From NCBI RefSeq assembly GCF_039655745.1, contig NZ_JBBYXI010000001.1, positions 248,001-312,000 of the forward strand: DNA of 64,000 bases. The letters are read 5' to 3'. The number at the start of each line of letters is the position of its first letter. Positions within the stretch are counted from its first letter, which is position 1. The DNA comes from Hohaiivirga grylli. Lineage in GTDB: Bacteria; Pseudomonadota; Alphaproteobacteria; Rhizobiales; Beijerinckiaceae. Positions 8,444 to 17,521 of the stretch are shown piece by piece. The position numbers and the translations under genes were made by a program. A model generated the notes under the pieces. It did no database searches. It saw only the letters and a list, made by a program, of their open reading frames with translations, and was not told where the DNA came from.

Positions 8444-9535
8444 TTATTTACCGGATTTGATCCGTGTCCATTGACGGGTCAGAAGGCGTTGTGACTTCTG
8501 GTCAAAAGCGGTTGCGGTGAAGAGCCGCTTAAAAGTTTCATCGTCTGGATAAATGCCAGGATTGTTGCGGATTTCCGGTTTAACAAGTTCCTTTGCTGCC
8601 AGATTGCCGGAAGCGTAGGAAACAAAATTGGAGTTTGCAGCAGCAACCTCAGGGCGCAGCAGGTAATTGATAAATTCAAGAGCTTCCTGCGGATGCGGAG
8701 CATCGATCGGAACCGAGATATTATCAAACCACATCAGGGCGCCTTCCTTCGGAATATAATATGCAACTTCAACGCCGTTCTTGGCTTCATCTGCACGCTT
8801 CTTCGCCTGAAGAATATCGCCGGAGTAACCAACAGCCATGCAGATATCGCCGTTAGCGAGTGCATTGATGTATTCAGAGGAATGGAACTTGCGAATGTTG
8901 CCACGTACCTTCATGAGGGCATCACCGGCCTTCTGAAGGTCTTCGGCGGCCTTGCTGTCAGGCTTTGCGCCAACATAGTTGAGAATGCCCGGGAAGACGT
9001 CTTCTGCACTATCCAGCACATAGATACCGCAATCTTTCAGCTTTGCGGAGATCTCCGGGTTCATGAGAAGTTCCCATGTATTCAGAGGCTGGTCAGGGCC
9101 GAGACGTTCACGCACCTTCTTGACGTTGATGCCGATGCCGGTTGTGCCCCACATGTAGTTGATGGCATGTTCATTGCCCGGGTCATAAGCAGCAATGCGC
9201 TGCATGATTTCCGGCCATTCATTCTTGATGTTCGGAAGCCTGGTCTTATCAAGACGAAGGAAGATATTGGCCTGTGACATACGCTGCAGGAATGGCCCTG
9301 TTGGCACAACGATATCGTAGCCGGAGTTGCCGGTTAGCAGCTTGGTTTCAACAATCTCGTTATTGTCATATGTATCGTAGACAACCTTGATACCCGTTTC
9401 CTTGGTAAAATTATCAAGGACCTGCGGATCAATGTAGTCTGACCAGTTGTAGACATTGACAACACGTTCCTGAGCGGCAGCTCCGGTAACGACAGTTGCG
9501 GCAAGGGTGATTGCGGCACAAAATTTGCGAATCAT
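8444..9535 (-). CDS. spermidine/putrescine-type periplasmic binding protein
   Basis: 363-residue extracytoplasmic solute receptor of the PotD/PotF family, which delivers polyamines to an ABC importer. Seen: a signal peptide (about 1-21, ending GAAAQ), the family opening VVNVYNWSDYIDPQVLDNF, the hinge region VVPTGPFLQRM, NYMWGTTGIGIN, MAVGYSGDILQAKKRA, and the C-terminal domain with MWFDNISVPIDAPHP. The closest type looks like PotF (putrescine), but ligand residues were not checked. No permease or ATPase genes are adjacent: it is flanked by a SIMPL gene and a small membrane-protein gene, so the partner transporter must be encoded elsewhere. Confidence 0.9.
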   Translation of the reverse strand: MIRKFCAAITLAATVVTGAAAQERVVNVYNWSDYIDPQVLDNFTKETGIKVVYDTYDNNEIVETKLLTGNSGYDIVVPTGPFLQRMSQANIFLRLDKTRLPNIKNEWPEIMQRIAAYDPGNEHAINYMWGTTGIGINVKKVRERLGPDQPLNTWELLMNPEISAKLKDCGIYVLDSAEDVFPGILNYVGAKPDSKAAEDLQKAGDALMKVRGNIRKFHSSEYINALANGDICMAVGYSGDILQAKKRADEAKNGVEVAYYIPKEGALMWFDNISVPIDAPHPQEALEFINYLLRPEVAAANSNFVSYASGNLAAKELVKPEIRNNPGIYPDDETFKRLFTATAFDQKSQRLLTRQWTRIKSGK

Positions 9536-9683
9536 GCAGGGAAAATCCTCTATTAGGTCGTTTTCCGGAACTGTAAGGTTTAAGGGGTTATGTGGCTGAT
9601 TTTTGTCGCTACAATATAGTTAGCCTAACAGCAAGAAAAACAATATCCAACAGATGATTTACTTTGATGGCCCCGTTGTTCCG

Positions 9684-10055
9684 CTATTTTTTCTGACGGG
9701 GTTTAATCAGACCGAAGCAACCAAGGGCTCCAAAAATTGCCCAGACGGCGCCAAGGCCAAGGGCAAACATGGATACCATATGAATGATAACCTCAAACTG
9801 ATTGGTACTACCAATGCGACTTGCTGCAGAGCGGGCGTCCTGAGCTGTAAAAGCGGTCGCAAAAGCCTGTTCTTTGCAGCGTTCAGCCATAGACGCCAAT
9901 CCGCCTCCCTGTTGGGAGAGTTTTGCGCGGCAGGCAGCTTCAAGAGATGAATCCGCACTTGGAGTGTAATCATAGGTTAATGCGCCAAATCCTAATAGCA
10001 GAATTCCAACTGCAAGCATGATCTTGAAGCGTTTTGTAGATGATACTGTATTCAT
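9684..10055 (-). CDS. small two-helix membrane protein, unknown
   Basis: 123 residues, family not recognised. A transmembrane helix at about residues 10-28 (IMLAVGILLLGFGALTY) and a second near 92-115 (HMVSMFALGLGAVWAIFGALGCFGL) bracket a soluble loop rich in Ala, Gln and Ser with two cysteines. A basic tail follows (KPRQKK), suggesting both ends are cytoplasmic and the loop periplasmic. It starts 22 bp after the aminotransferase stop on the same strand, so the two are probably co-transcribed. No functional motif was seen. Confidence 0.65.
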   Translation of the reverse strand: MNTVSSTKRFKIMLAVGILLLGFGALTYDYTPSADSSLEAACRAKLSQQGGGLASMAERCKEQAFATAFTAQDARSAASRIGSTNQFEVIIHMVSMFALGLGAVWAIFGALGCFGLIKPRQKK

Positions 10056-10077
10056 TTTATGCCCATATCTTTATAAA

Positions 10078-11223
10078 TTATGGGCTAACCTTTGCCAGAC
10101 GCTCCAGTGCTGCGTCAAGGGTTGCATCATTTTTAGCAAAGCAAAACCGAACAATATTCCGGACCGAACCATTGGCATAGAAAGCACTGACCGGGATGGC
10201 TGCAACGCCATATTCCTTTACCATACGCATGCAAAACTCAACATCGTCGGTTTCCCCGAGTGGTGCAATATCAACGTTCAGGAAGTAGGTTCCCTGAGAT
10301 GGCAAAACCTTGAAACCGCACTGAAGCAGCCCGTCTGTCAATTTATCGCGGCTGCGGGCCAGATTGCTGCGCAGGTTTTCAAAATAGCTGTCATCCTTGC
10401 CAAGACCATAGGCAACGGCAACCTGCAGGTTTGGCGCTGTTGTAAAGGTTAGGAACTGGTGAGCCTTACCAATAACTTTCATTACCTTTTCAGAAGCACA
10501 GACCAGCCCGACTTTCCAGCCCGTCAGATTGAATATCTTGCCGGCAGAGCCAATTTTAATAGTCAGGTCACGCATTCCGGGGATGGTTGCAAGGGGTTTG
10601 TGCTGATGCCCATCGAAGACAATGTGCTCCCAGACTTCATCGCTGATGGCATAGGCCTGATGTTTGATGCAGAATTCCGCCAGAAGAGAGAGATCTGCAT
10701 CTGAAAAGACAGTAGCTGTCGGGTTCAGGGGATTATTGAAGACAACAGCCTTGGTTTTATCACTAAAGGCGTTTTCCAGAGATTGCCTGTCGAGGCCGAA
10801 TGCTGGAGGCTTCAAGGTCACGAATTTTGGAATACCGCCCGCCCTCAGTACGAGGGGCAGATAGGCATCATACATTGGCTCAAAGAGCACCACCTCATCA
10901 CCCGGTTCAATCAGGGCAAAGAGAGCGCCTGCCAGTGCCTCTGTTGCACCGGATGTGACCATGACTTCACTCTGCGGATCATAATCAACATTGTGCCAAT
11001 GCTTATAATGTTTGGCGATGGCCTGTCGCAGTTCAGGAAGGCCCATCATGGGGGGATATTGATTATAACCGGTCAGAACGGCACGGGCTGCTGTTTCACG
11101 AACATCTTCCGGCCCCGGATCATCGGGAAAACCCTGCCCCAGATTAATGGCACCGGTATCCCGGGCAAGTCCTGACATGACTTCAAAGACAGTTGTCGGG
11201 AGATCGGAAAAAATACGATTCAT
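10078..11223 (-). CDS. PLP-dependent class I/II aminotransferase
   Basis: 381-residue fold-type I aminotransferase of the YbdL/kynurenine-glutamine transaminase group. Seen: INLGQGFPD near the N-terminus, YPPMMGLPELRQAIA, the PLP-phosphate contact region VTSGATEALAGAL, NNPLNPTA (Asn for cofactor), SDEVWEHIVFDG (Asp), the Schiff-base lysine in SAGKIFNLTGWKVG, and the substrate-carboxylate arginine near NIVRFCFAK. The substrate (methionine, kynurenine, aromatic or other amino acids) cannot be fixed from the sequence alone. It is divergent from the CapD-like gene, with a 191-bp shared upstream region. Confidence 0.9.
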   Translation of the reverse strand: MNRIFSDLPTTVFEVMSGLARDTGAINLGQGFPDDPGPEDVRETAARAVLTGYNQYPPMMGLPELRQAIAKHYKHWHNVDYDPQSEVMVTSGATEALAGALFALIEPGDEVVLFEPMYDAYLPLVLRAGGIPKFVTLKPPAFGLDRQSLENAFSDKTKAVVFNNPLNPTATVFSDADLSLLAEFCIKHQAYAISDEVWEHIVFDGHQHKPLATIPGMRDLTIKIGSAGKIFNLTGWKVGLVCASEKVMKVIGKAHQFLTFTTAPNLQVAVAYGLGKDDSYFENLRSNLARSRDKLTDGLLQCGFKVLPSQGTYFLNVDIAPLGETDDVEFCMRMVKEYGVAAIPVSAFYANGSVRNIVRFCFAKNDATLDAALERLAKVSP

Positions 11224-11362
11224 GGTTCTGTGCCTGATTTTTCAATAACAGATATTCTGCTTAGAATGCTTTTGTTTGGGAGACAATGGTGTTTTGCACC
11301 ACCTGAAAATAAGCGGCGTTAATGATATCTCATTCAACAACCAGCTAAATACAGTATAAATG

Positions 11363-11391
11363 TTGACAAATTAACAGGCTCGGTCGATACC
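11363..11391 (+). promoter_or_regulatory. candidate sigma-70 promoter of the polysaccharide dehydratase gene
   Basis: TTGACA at 11363-11368 is a perfect -35. The element at -10 (GATACC, 17-bp spacer) matches only three of six bases. It lies 25-50 bp upstream of the ATG at 11416. Confidence 0.4.
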
Positions 11392-11415
11392 CCTTGCTAT
11401 TGATGAAGCAGGACC

Positions 11416-13371
11416 ATGACCCGTCACGATCTTAAAAAAGCGCTGATTATTGCACATGACCTGATCATGACGGCTGCCGCCATCATGGTGAGTTTCTTCG
11501 TGCGCTTCCACGGGACTGAGCTACAGGAGCGTATTTATCTCCTGCCGCGTATCCTGCCGTTCTTCGTCATTTATGCCGGTGTTGTTTATTGGTTCTTCCA
11601 TCTTTACCGGTCACGCTGGCGGTTTGCGTCGCTTCCTGATCTGTTCAATATTTTCCGCGCAACAACCCTGTTGGCGCTGACACTGCTGGTTCTGGATTAT
11701 ATTCTGGTCGCGCCGAACCTTTTCGGGTTCTACTATTTCGGCAAAATTACAATTGCGCTCTACTGGCTGGTACAGATGTTCCTGCTTGGTGGGCCGCGTT
11801 TGGCTTTCCGTTATTTCAAATATGCACGTTCTCGCTCAACTCTGGAAAAAACAGCCAATATTCCAACCCTTCTTTTGGGGCGCAGTGCTGACGTTGAACT
11901 GATTTTGCGGGCTATTGAATCCGGTTCAATCAAGAGGATTCAACCCAAAGGTATCCTGACCTATCGCACTGATGATCTTGGTCAGTCGATCCGTGGCGTT
12001 GCGGTTTTGGGCGAATTTGCTGATCTTGAGCATGTTATTAATGAATTTCAAGAACGTGGAACTGCGATCCGGCGCTTGGTGGCAACACCGAGTGCACTGG
12101 CTCCTGAAGCACGCCCTGAACACCTTTTAAGTCGTGCGCGGAAGCTTGGTCTGCCCTTGATGCGCCTCACCAGCCTTGGTGAGAATATCCGCGATGCGGA
12201 AATCCTGCCGCTTGAAATTGAAGATCTCCTGTTACGTCCAACGGTTCAGATTGATCGTGAGCGGTTGGGTAATTATGTCCGCGGCAAACGTGTTCTGGTC
12301 ACCGGTGGTGGTGGTTCGATTGGCAGTGAAATCTGTATGCGTCTTGCCGCATTTGGTGCATCAGAGCTTATGGTTGTCGAGAGTTCTGAGCCGTCACTGA
12401 ATCATATTCTTGAAAACCCTGATCTGGTTGCCAGCGATATGGTGGTTGATGGTGTCATTGCCGACGTGCGTGATCGTGAGCGTATGTTCCAGGTGATGGC
12501 AGATTTTAAGCCGGATGTTGCTTTCCATGCGGCAGCCCTGAAACATGTACCTTATCTGGAAAAGGACTGGGCAGAAGGTATCAAGACAAATGTCTTTGGC
12601 TCTGTAAATGTCGCTGATGCAGCTGTTGCTGCCGGTGTCCATGCCCTTGTCATGATCTCGACTGATAAGGCGATTGATCCAGTTTCAATGCTGGGCGTCA
12701 CCAAGCGTTTTGCTGAAATGTATGCGCAGGCGCTTGATGCAGAATATATCCATAGCGGCAAAACCCGCCTGATCGGCGTTCGTTTTGGTAATGTGCTTGG
12801 TTCTGTCGGTTCTGTTGTTCCGAAGTTTAAGGCTCAGATCGCTCGTGGTGGCCCCCTGACGGTGACACACCCTGAAATGGTTCGGTACTTCATGACAATT
12901 CGTGAAGCATCTGATCTGGTGATTACCTCCGCATCACATGCGGATATGGAAGGCCGCTTGATGGCAAGCGGTGAGACAAATGAGGATGAACGGACATCAG
13001 TCTATGTTCTGAAGATGGGCCAACCTGTCAAAATTTATGAACTTGCTGAGCGTATGATCCGCTTGGCCGGGTTTGAACCTAATGAAGAAATAGAGATTAA
13101 GCTGACAGGTATGCGTCCCGGCGAGCGCCTGCATGAAATCCTGTTTGCGCGTGAAGAGCCAATGGCGGATACCGGTATTGATGGTGTCATGGCCGCCCGC
13201 CCAATTTTTGCAGACCGGGCCCGTATGGAAAGCTGGATTGGCAAGCTGCATGAAGCTGTTGCCAAACTTGATCGCTCTGCTGCAGAAGCGGTTTTTGAGG
13301 AAGCGATTCCCGAGTTCAAGCGTCGGAAGCAAAATGCTTTGACATCTCCGCCAGCGCCGACTGCGTCGTAA
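11416..13371 (+). CDS. CapD/WbpM/FlaA1-type nucleotide-sugar 4,6-dehydratase, membrane-anchored long form
   Basis: Members convert UDP-GlcNAc to 4-keto-6-deoxy sugars feeding O-antigen, capsule or glycan synthesis. The 651-residue product has an N-terminal membrane region of about four helices (residues 8-130), a CoA-binding-like middle domain, and a C-terminal SDR domain. Seen: the NAD-binding GGGGSIGSE at about residue 296, and the catalytic segment STDKAIDPVSMLGVTK, where the usual Tyr of YxxxK is Met, as is typical of WbpM/CapD long forms. It overlaps the convergent epimerase gene by 56 bp at the 3' end. Together with the next three genes it forms a surface-polysaccharide locus. Confidence 0.9.
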   Translation: MTRHDLKKALIIAHDLIMTAAAIMVSFFVRFHGTELQERIYLLPRILPFFVIYAGVVYWFFHLYRSRWRFASLPDLFNIFRATTLLALTLLVLDYILVAPNLFGFYYFGKITIALYWLVQMFLLGGPRLAFRYFKYARSRSTLEKTANIPTLLLGRSADVELILRAIESGSIKRIQPKGILTYRTDDLGQSIRGVAVLGEFADLEHVINEFQERGTAIRRLVATPSALAPEARPEHLLSRARKLGLPLMRLTSLGENIRDAEILPLEIEDLLLRPTVQIDRERLGNYVRGKRVLVTGGGGSIGSEICMRLAAFGASELMVVESSEPSLNHILENPDLVASDMVVDGVIADVRDRERMFQVMADFKPDVAFHAAALKHVPYLEKDWAEGIKTNVFGSVNVADAAVAAGVHALVMISTDKAIDPVSMLGVTKRFAEMYAQALDAEYIHSGKTRLIGVRFGNVLGSVGSVVPKFKAQIARGGPLTVTHPEMVRYFMTIREASDLVITSASHADMEGRLMASGETNEDERTSVYVLKMGQPVKIYELAERMIRLAGFEPNEEIEIKLTGMRPGERLHEILFAREEPMADTGIDGVMAARPIFADRARMESWIGKLHEAVAKLDRSAAEAVFEEAIPEFKRRKQNALTSPPAPTAS

Positions 13372-14263
13372 TCGGAGGTTGCCATCCCAGCTCCCTGAGA
13401 GTTGAGGCGTCGACAACCAGAGACCCTGCAATGCGCTCAAAAGCTTCCTGCTTTCCAAGGGCACGGCAGCCGAGTTTTAAAAGAAATTCAGGTACGGGGA
13501 TTAACCCGGCAGGCCGGTTGAGGCCACTACGCATGGCAGCAATCATTTCACCGATTGTCAGAGGTTCGTTATCTGCAACAATCATTGATTGGCGTAATGG
13601 CTTTTCGGTTCGAAGCAAAAAATCAATCGCGTCGGCCAGATTTTCAACTGACAGAAGAGATCGCTTTGCCTGTATGCCACCCAGCGGTAAATGCCATTGG
13701 CTTCTGGCCAGTCTGGCAAGGGTTGCCATATTTCCCTTGACGCCATTGCCATAGACCAGAACGGGACGCAGAGCTGCCCAGTCAATGTTTGTCTGGGCAA
13801 GGGCCTGCTCTGCGGCAAGCTTTGAGCGCCCATAAGCATCTGTCGGTAATGCCGGGGAAGTATCATGAATAATGGTAGGGGAAACAGGCCCTGACTGCGC
13901 TCTGATTGACGAGAGAAAAATGAAACGCCGGACACCGGCCTTTTCAGCTGCCTGCGCAAGATTGGCTGTTGCGTCCGTATTGATCGCTCTGTAGTCAGCT
14001 TCTGGCATGCCGCTCATAGCGTGTGCCAGACCTGCCGAATGAATGACTGCGTCAACGCCCTGAAGCGCTTCAGCCATATTTTGTGGGTGGGTCAGGTCGC
14101 CGATAATGGCGCTATCGGCTTCCAGATGCAGATTAACAGGACGGCGCAGGAGAACACGTACACGATACCCACGGCGGATCATGTCTTTCAGAAGAAATTG
14201 TCCAATGAAGCCTGTTGCTCCGGTCAGAGCAATCAATCCTCCGGACGCAATCCGGTTAGGCAT
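13316..14263 (-). CDS. NAD(P)-dependent nucleotide-sugar epimerase/4-ketoreductase (extended SDR)
   Basis: About 315 residues from the ATG at 14263, which overlaps the upstream glycosyltransferase stop by eight bases and is preceded by GGAAGGG. An upstream extension to 14329 is unlikely. Seen: the Rossmann motif TGATGFIGQFLL, VIHSAGLAHAM, a Ser then YGRSK catalytic pair (YxxxK) and RPVLVYGNGVKGN. It resembles WbpV/WbjF-type UDP-4-keto-6-deoxy-GlcNAc reductases, which make the QuiNAc/FucNAc precursor used by the adjacent WecA-like transferase. That pairing is inference from order. It is the third gene of a translationally coupled minus-strand operon. Confidence 0.85.
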   Translation of the reverse strand: MPNRIASGGLIALTGATGFIGQFLLKDMIRRGYRVRVLLRRPVNLHLEADSAIIGDLTHPQNMAEALQGVDAVIHSAGLAHAMSGMPEADYRAINTDATANLAQAAEKAGVRRFIFLSSIRAQSGPVSPTIIHDTSPALPTDAYGRSKLAAEQALAQTNIDWAALRPVLVYGNGVKGNMATLARLARSQWHLPLGGIQAKRSLLSVENLADAIDFLLRTEKPLRQSMIVADNEPLTIGEMIAAMRSGLNRPAGLIPVPEFLLKLGCRALGKQEAFERIAGSLVVDASTLRELGWQPPITTQSALAEMSKHFASDA

Positions 14264-15326
14264 GGCTCTGTTTCCCTTCCTTGACAATTTTTGGTTTTGA
14301 GAAGCGATAGAGTACAAAAGAGACTGCAATCATTCCTATAATTAGCGTTGCAAGCTGGTAAGGCCAGTCTGGAGTAGAAAGTTTTTGCCAGATAAATGTT
14401 GAAGCGGCCAGTAAGGCAAGGGCAATATTCAAGCCAAAGACCGTGCCAGCAACTTCCATGACACTATAGCCGTTCGTTGTGGCACGCTGATAGAAATGGC
14501 TGCGGTGGGCCTGTGACAGTTTCTCTTTGCGTTTGATACGTAGCAGAAGGGTAATTGTTGCATCCATCAGGTAATATAATGGCAGCAGAAGTGCGGCACC
14601 TAACGATCCGGTCTCTGCCAGTTTAAGGAGCATCCAGCCAAGCAGCAAACCAAGTGGCAAGGAGCCGACATCACCCATAAATAATCGGGCCACAGGTTTA
14701 TTAAAGAAGGCAAAGCCAACCATCCCACCAAGCAGAGCGGCAGCGATTACAACAACTTCAAATGGAATGTATCCAACAAGCTGTAATAGAAGCAGCGCTG
14801 CTGTGATCGGGACAAATTCGGCAACAGAGAGCCAATCAAGTCCATCCATGAAGTTGACCAGATTAACGAACCAGACACCGGCAAAAACCAGTACGATATC
14901 TTCCAGCCACGAAGGTATGATTTCTGGGAAAATTCGGCCGGACAAATGCGTGCGTGTCATGATGATTGCAATGGCAACAGCAATAATTTGAGCAAGCAGC
15001 CGAGGGGCGACAGGCAGGGGTTTAATGTCGTCAAAAGCACCGATAATAGCAATAAAAATAACGGCGCCTGCCAGATAAGCCATACGTCCCAAACTGTCTT
15101 GGGCCATGAGGGGCATGACACTGCCAACCAGCAGAAATACAACAAGCAAAATAGCTATACCGCCCCCTTGAGGTGTCGGAACCTTATGACTTGAGCGGGC
15201 ATTGGGACGTGCCATGGCATAGGCTTTGAGAACAGGCATCAGCATCATGATAAACAGAGCTGTCAGGCCTGCACCTGCGATGACCATGCCCGCAAATACC
15301 ATTAGAAAATCAGCAAATTCGCTCAT
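14256..15326 (-). CDS. WecA/WbpL-like undecaprenyl-phosphate glycosyl-1-phosphate transferase
   Basis: Integral membrane enzyme starting lipid-linked glycan synthesis by moving a sugar-1-phosphate to undecaprenyl phosphate (glycosyltransferase family 4, MraY superfamily). The start at 15326 gives an ATGA overlap with the upstream epimerase; 356 residues. About 10-11 hydrophobic helices. Seen: RSSHKVPTPQGGG near residue 45 (nucleotide-sugar region), FDDIKPLPV (Asp pair), VNLVNFMDGLDWL, and FMGDVGSLPLG. The partner genes indicate O-antigen or exopolysaccharide initiation rather than peptidoglycan. Confidence 0.92.
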   Translation of the reverse strand: MSEFADFLMVFAGMVIAGAGLTALFIMMLMPVLKAYAMARPNARSSHKVPTPQGGGIAILLVVFLLVGSVMPLMAQDSLGRMAYLAGAVIFIAIIGAFDDIKPLPVAPRLLAQIIAVAIAIIMTRTHLSGRIFPEIIPSWLEDIVLVFAGVWFVNLVNFMDGLDWLSVAEFVPITAALLLLQLVGYIPFEVVVIAAALLGGMVGFAFFNKPVARLFMGDVGSLPLGLLLGWMLLKLAETGSLGAALLLPLYYLMDATITLLLRIKRKEKLSQAHRSHFYQRATTNGYSVMEVAGTVFGLNIALALLAASTFIWQKLSTPDWPYQLATLIIGMIAVSFVLYRFSKPKIVKEGKQSHA

Positions 15327-16384
15327 AGTGTGTGATAGCTCCTGTACCATGAGACGAATTGTTCAACGCCTTTTTCAAGTGATGTTGAAGGTGCAAAACC
15401 AACGGCATTTCGCAGATCAGAAATATCGGCTCTGGTTTCCAGTACATCACCTGGTGGCAATGGTACATCTTTCCGGATAGCCTTGCGATTGAGCGCCCGC
15501 TCAATCAAACCGATAAGATCATTCAGCTCTTCCGGGTTATCATTGCCAATATTGTAAATTCTGTGAGGAGCGGCTCCGGTCGCCGGGTCAGGATTTGTTG
15601 CATCCCAGTCAGGGTTGGGCGCAGTTGGTTTATCAAGTACGCGGGTGATACCTTCAACGATATCATCAATATAGGTAAAATCCCGCCAGACCTTACCGGC
15701 ATTGGAAACACTGATTTCACGGCCATTCGCTATGGCATCAGTAAAGGCATAGACGGCCATATCCGGCCGCCCCCATGGGCCATAAACCGTGAAAAACCGC
15801 AGACCCGTTGCTGCAAAGCCAAACAGATGACTGTACGCATGCGCCATCGCCTCATTGGCTTTCTTGGTTGCCGCATACAGGCTGACAGGGTGGTCAACAT
15901 TATCATGTTCAGAGAATGGGAACTTGCGGTTAGCACCATAGACGGAGCTTGAGGAAGCATAGACCAGATGCTGGATATTGTTATGACGGCAGGCCTCAAG
16001 AATATTGAGAAAGGCCGTTATATTGGCATCAATATAAGGCTGGGGCTCGACTAGAGCGCGGCGTACGCCTGGCTGGGCAGCAAGATGGATTACACGTTCA
16101 GGTTTATGGTCGGCAAAGAGTTTTGCGATGGCTGAGGCATCGGCAATATCGATGCGCTCAAGCTGTAGTGCTTTAATTTTTGCGAGCTCTGCCCAACGCG
16201 CTTCTTTCAGCTCAAGTGCATAATAAGGCGTAAAGCAATCAATCGCGATAACTTTGAAGCCCGCATTTGCAAGACGACGGCTGACATGGAAGCCGATAAA
16301 CCCGGCTGCACCTGTGACAATAATGGGAGATGAAGAATTTTTTGGCGTGCCAAGCTCTTCTGTTTTATGGTCTTTTGACATCAT
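15323..16384 (-). CDS. UDP-glucuronate 4-epimerase-like SDR
   Basis: 353-residue extended SDR interconverting UDP-glucuronate and UDP-galacturonate (LpsL/CapI group) or a close relative. Seen: VTGAAGFIGFHVSRRL, the CapI-type segment DCFTPYYALELKEAR, HLAAQPGVRRALVEP, SSSSVYGANRKFPFSE, the catalytic YAATK, and FFTVYGPWGRPDMA, all characteristic of uronate epimerases. It is the first gene of the minus-strand trio; its stop overlaps the next ATG by one ATGA unit. It starts ATG-ATG. Confidence 0.9.
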   Translation of the reverse strand: MMSKDHKTEELGTPKNSSSPIIVTGAAGFIGFHVSRRLANAGFKVIAIDCFTPYYALELKEARWAELAKIKALQLERIDIADASAIAKLFADHKPERVIHLAAQPGVRRALVEPQPYIDANITAFLNILEACRHNNIQHLVYASSSSVYGANRKFPFSEHDNVDHPVSLYAATKKANEAMAHAYSHLFGFAATGLRFFTVYGPWGRPDMAVYAFTDAIANGREISVSNAGKVWRDFTYIDDIVEGITRVLDKPTAPNPDWDATNPDPATGAAPHRIYNIGNDNPEELNDLIGLIERALNRKAIRKDVPLPPGDVLETRADISDLRNAVGFAPSTSLEKGVEQFVSWYRSYHTL

Positions 16385-16499
16385 ACTCCCATTTTCTGAA
16401 ATGAATCAGCACCTTATCGTCATGATACCGGGTGAGGGAGGATGATGTCTAGAGTCCACCTTACGCGCGGACATACTATTCAGCGTTGTCTTGGCAGAG

Positions 16500-17375
16500 T
16501 TATCTTGGTTCCAGATAGACATGGTGACGTTCACGCGCAATGAATGCCTCCGGCATTTCTTTCTGCATGGTACGTTCTATTTCATGCAGGCGCTGATCAT
16601 CATAGCAGGGGTTAAGGTGGAACAGTGCTAATGAGGCGGCATTGGCAGCCCGGCACAGTTCAATGCCTTTAGACCATGTGGAATGGCCCCAGCCCTCGTG
16701 TCCGGAGTAATCATTTTTACAGAACATACCATCAAAAATAATCAGGTCTGTATTCTGGCAGAAGGTAACGAGCTCTTGATCTGGCCAGTGATCTGAATGC
16801 TCCAGATCACTGAGATAGCAGATGGAGCGTCCTTCATGATCAAAGCGATAGCCTGTTGCGCCGCCCGGATGTTTCAGGGGAACGGTTTTGACAGTTATAC
16901 CATCATCAAAGACAAGGTTTTCACCTGCATGGAACCCTGTGTGATTGAATTTCGTCGGAATGCAATCCATCTTCACCGGGAAGATTGGTGGTGAATAGAG
17001 CTGGTTAAGGGCAGCTTCTGCTGTTTCGCCATTGAGATTGCCGCAATAGGTATTAAAGGTGCGGCCTTCCTTGGTCAGCAGGTGTTTGCAGAGCAGCAGC
17101 CCACCAATATGATCTGAGTGGAGATGGCTTAAAAGCAGATCCACATTTTGAGGAACGGAGGAAGATGCTTCACGTCCGAAGACGGGAAATCCTGTCCCGG
17201 CATCAATAATGAAAAGCCTGTCACCGACACGAATTTCGACACAAGGGGTATTTCCGCCAAATTCATTGAATTCTTCACCACAGGCACAAAAAGAACCGCG
17301 CACACCCCAGAAATAGGCGGTAAGGCCTTTTGTTGGGCGATCAGCAGTGTTTTTTTGTAAAATACGGTGGATCAT
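16500..17375 (-). CDS. metallo-beta-lactamase-fold hydrolase
   Basis: 291 residues with the metal-binding signature HLHSDHIGG (about 84-92), a later His in PLKHPGGATGYR, an Asp in CYLSDLEHSD and a terminal His region (LALFHLNPCYDD). The opening YFWGVRGSFCACGEEFNEFGGNTPCVEIR is shared with MBL-fold proteins often found beside sensory domains and resembling class-II/YcbX-type phosphodiesterases. The substrate is unknown. It is monocistronic by spacing, about 115 bp from the polysaccharide operon and 125 bp from the regA terminator side. Confidence 0.82.
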   Translation of the reverse strand: MIHRILQKNTADRPTKGLTAYFWGVRGSFCACGEEFNEFGGNTPCVEIRVGDRLFIIDAGTGFPVFGREASSSVPQNVDLLLSHLHSDHIGGLLLCKHLLTKEGRTFNTYCGNLNGETAEAALNQLYSPPIFPVKMDCIPTKFNHTGFHAGENLVFDDGITVKTVPLKHPGGATGYRFDHEGRSICYLSDLEHSDHWPDQELVTFCQNTDLIIFDGMFCKNDYSGHEGWGHSTWSKGIELCRAANAASLALFHLNPCYDDQRLHEIERTMQKEMPEAFIARERHHVYLEPR

Positions 17376-17467
17376 AATGTCAGGAATTTTGATCTGCTTA
17401 AGGCCGAAACTCTGTGCGCGCTCACACTGATAAAAGTTTACTCTTCGTAAGTTGACGAATTAGGGTA

Positions 17468-17507
17468 AACAAAAGCCCGGTATCACAAGGACATGCAAAC
17501 CGGGCTT
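17468..17507 (-). terminator. intrinsic terminator of regA
   Basis: AAGCCCGGT (17473-17481) pairs perfectly with ACCGGGCTT (17499-17507). The minus strand continues TTTTGTTT after the stem, 15 bp past the regA stop. Confidence 0.85.
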
Positions 17508-17521
17508 ATCAGTTCATTTCA

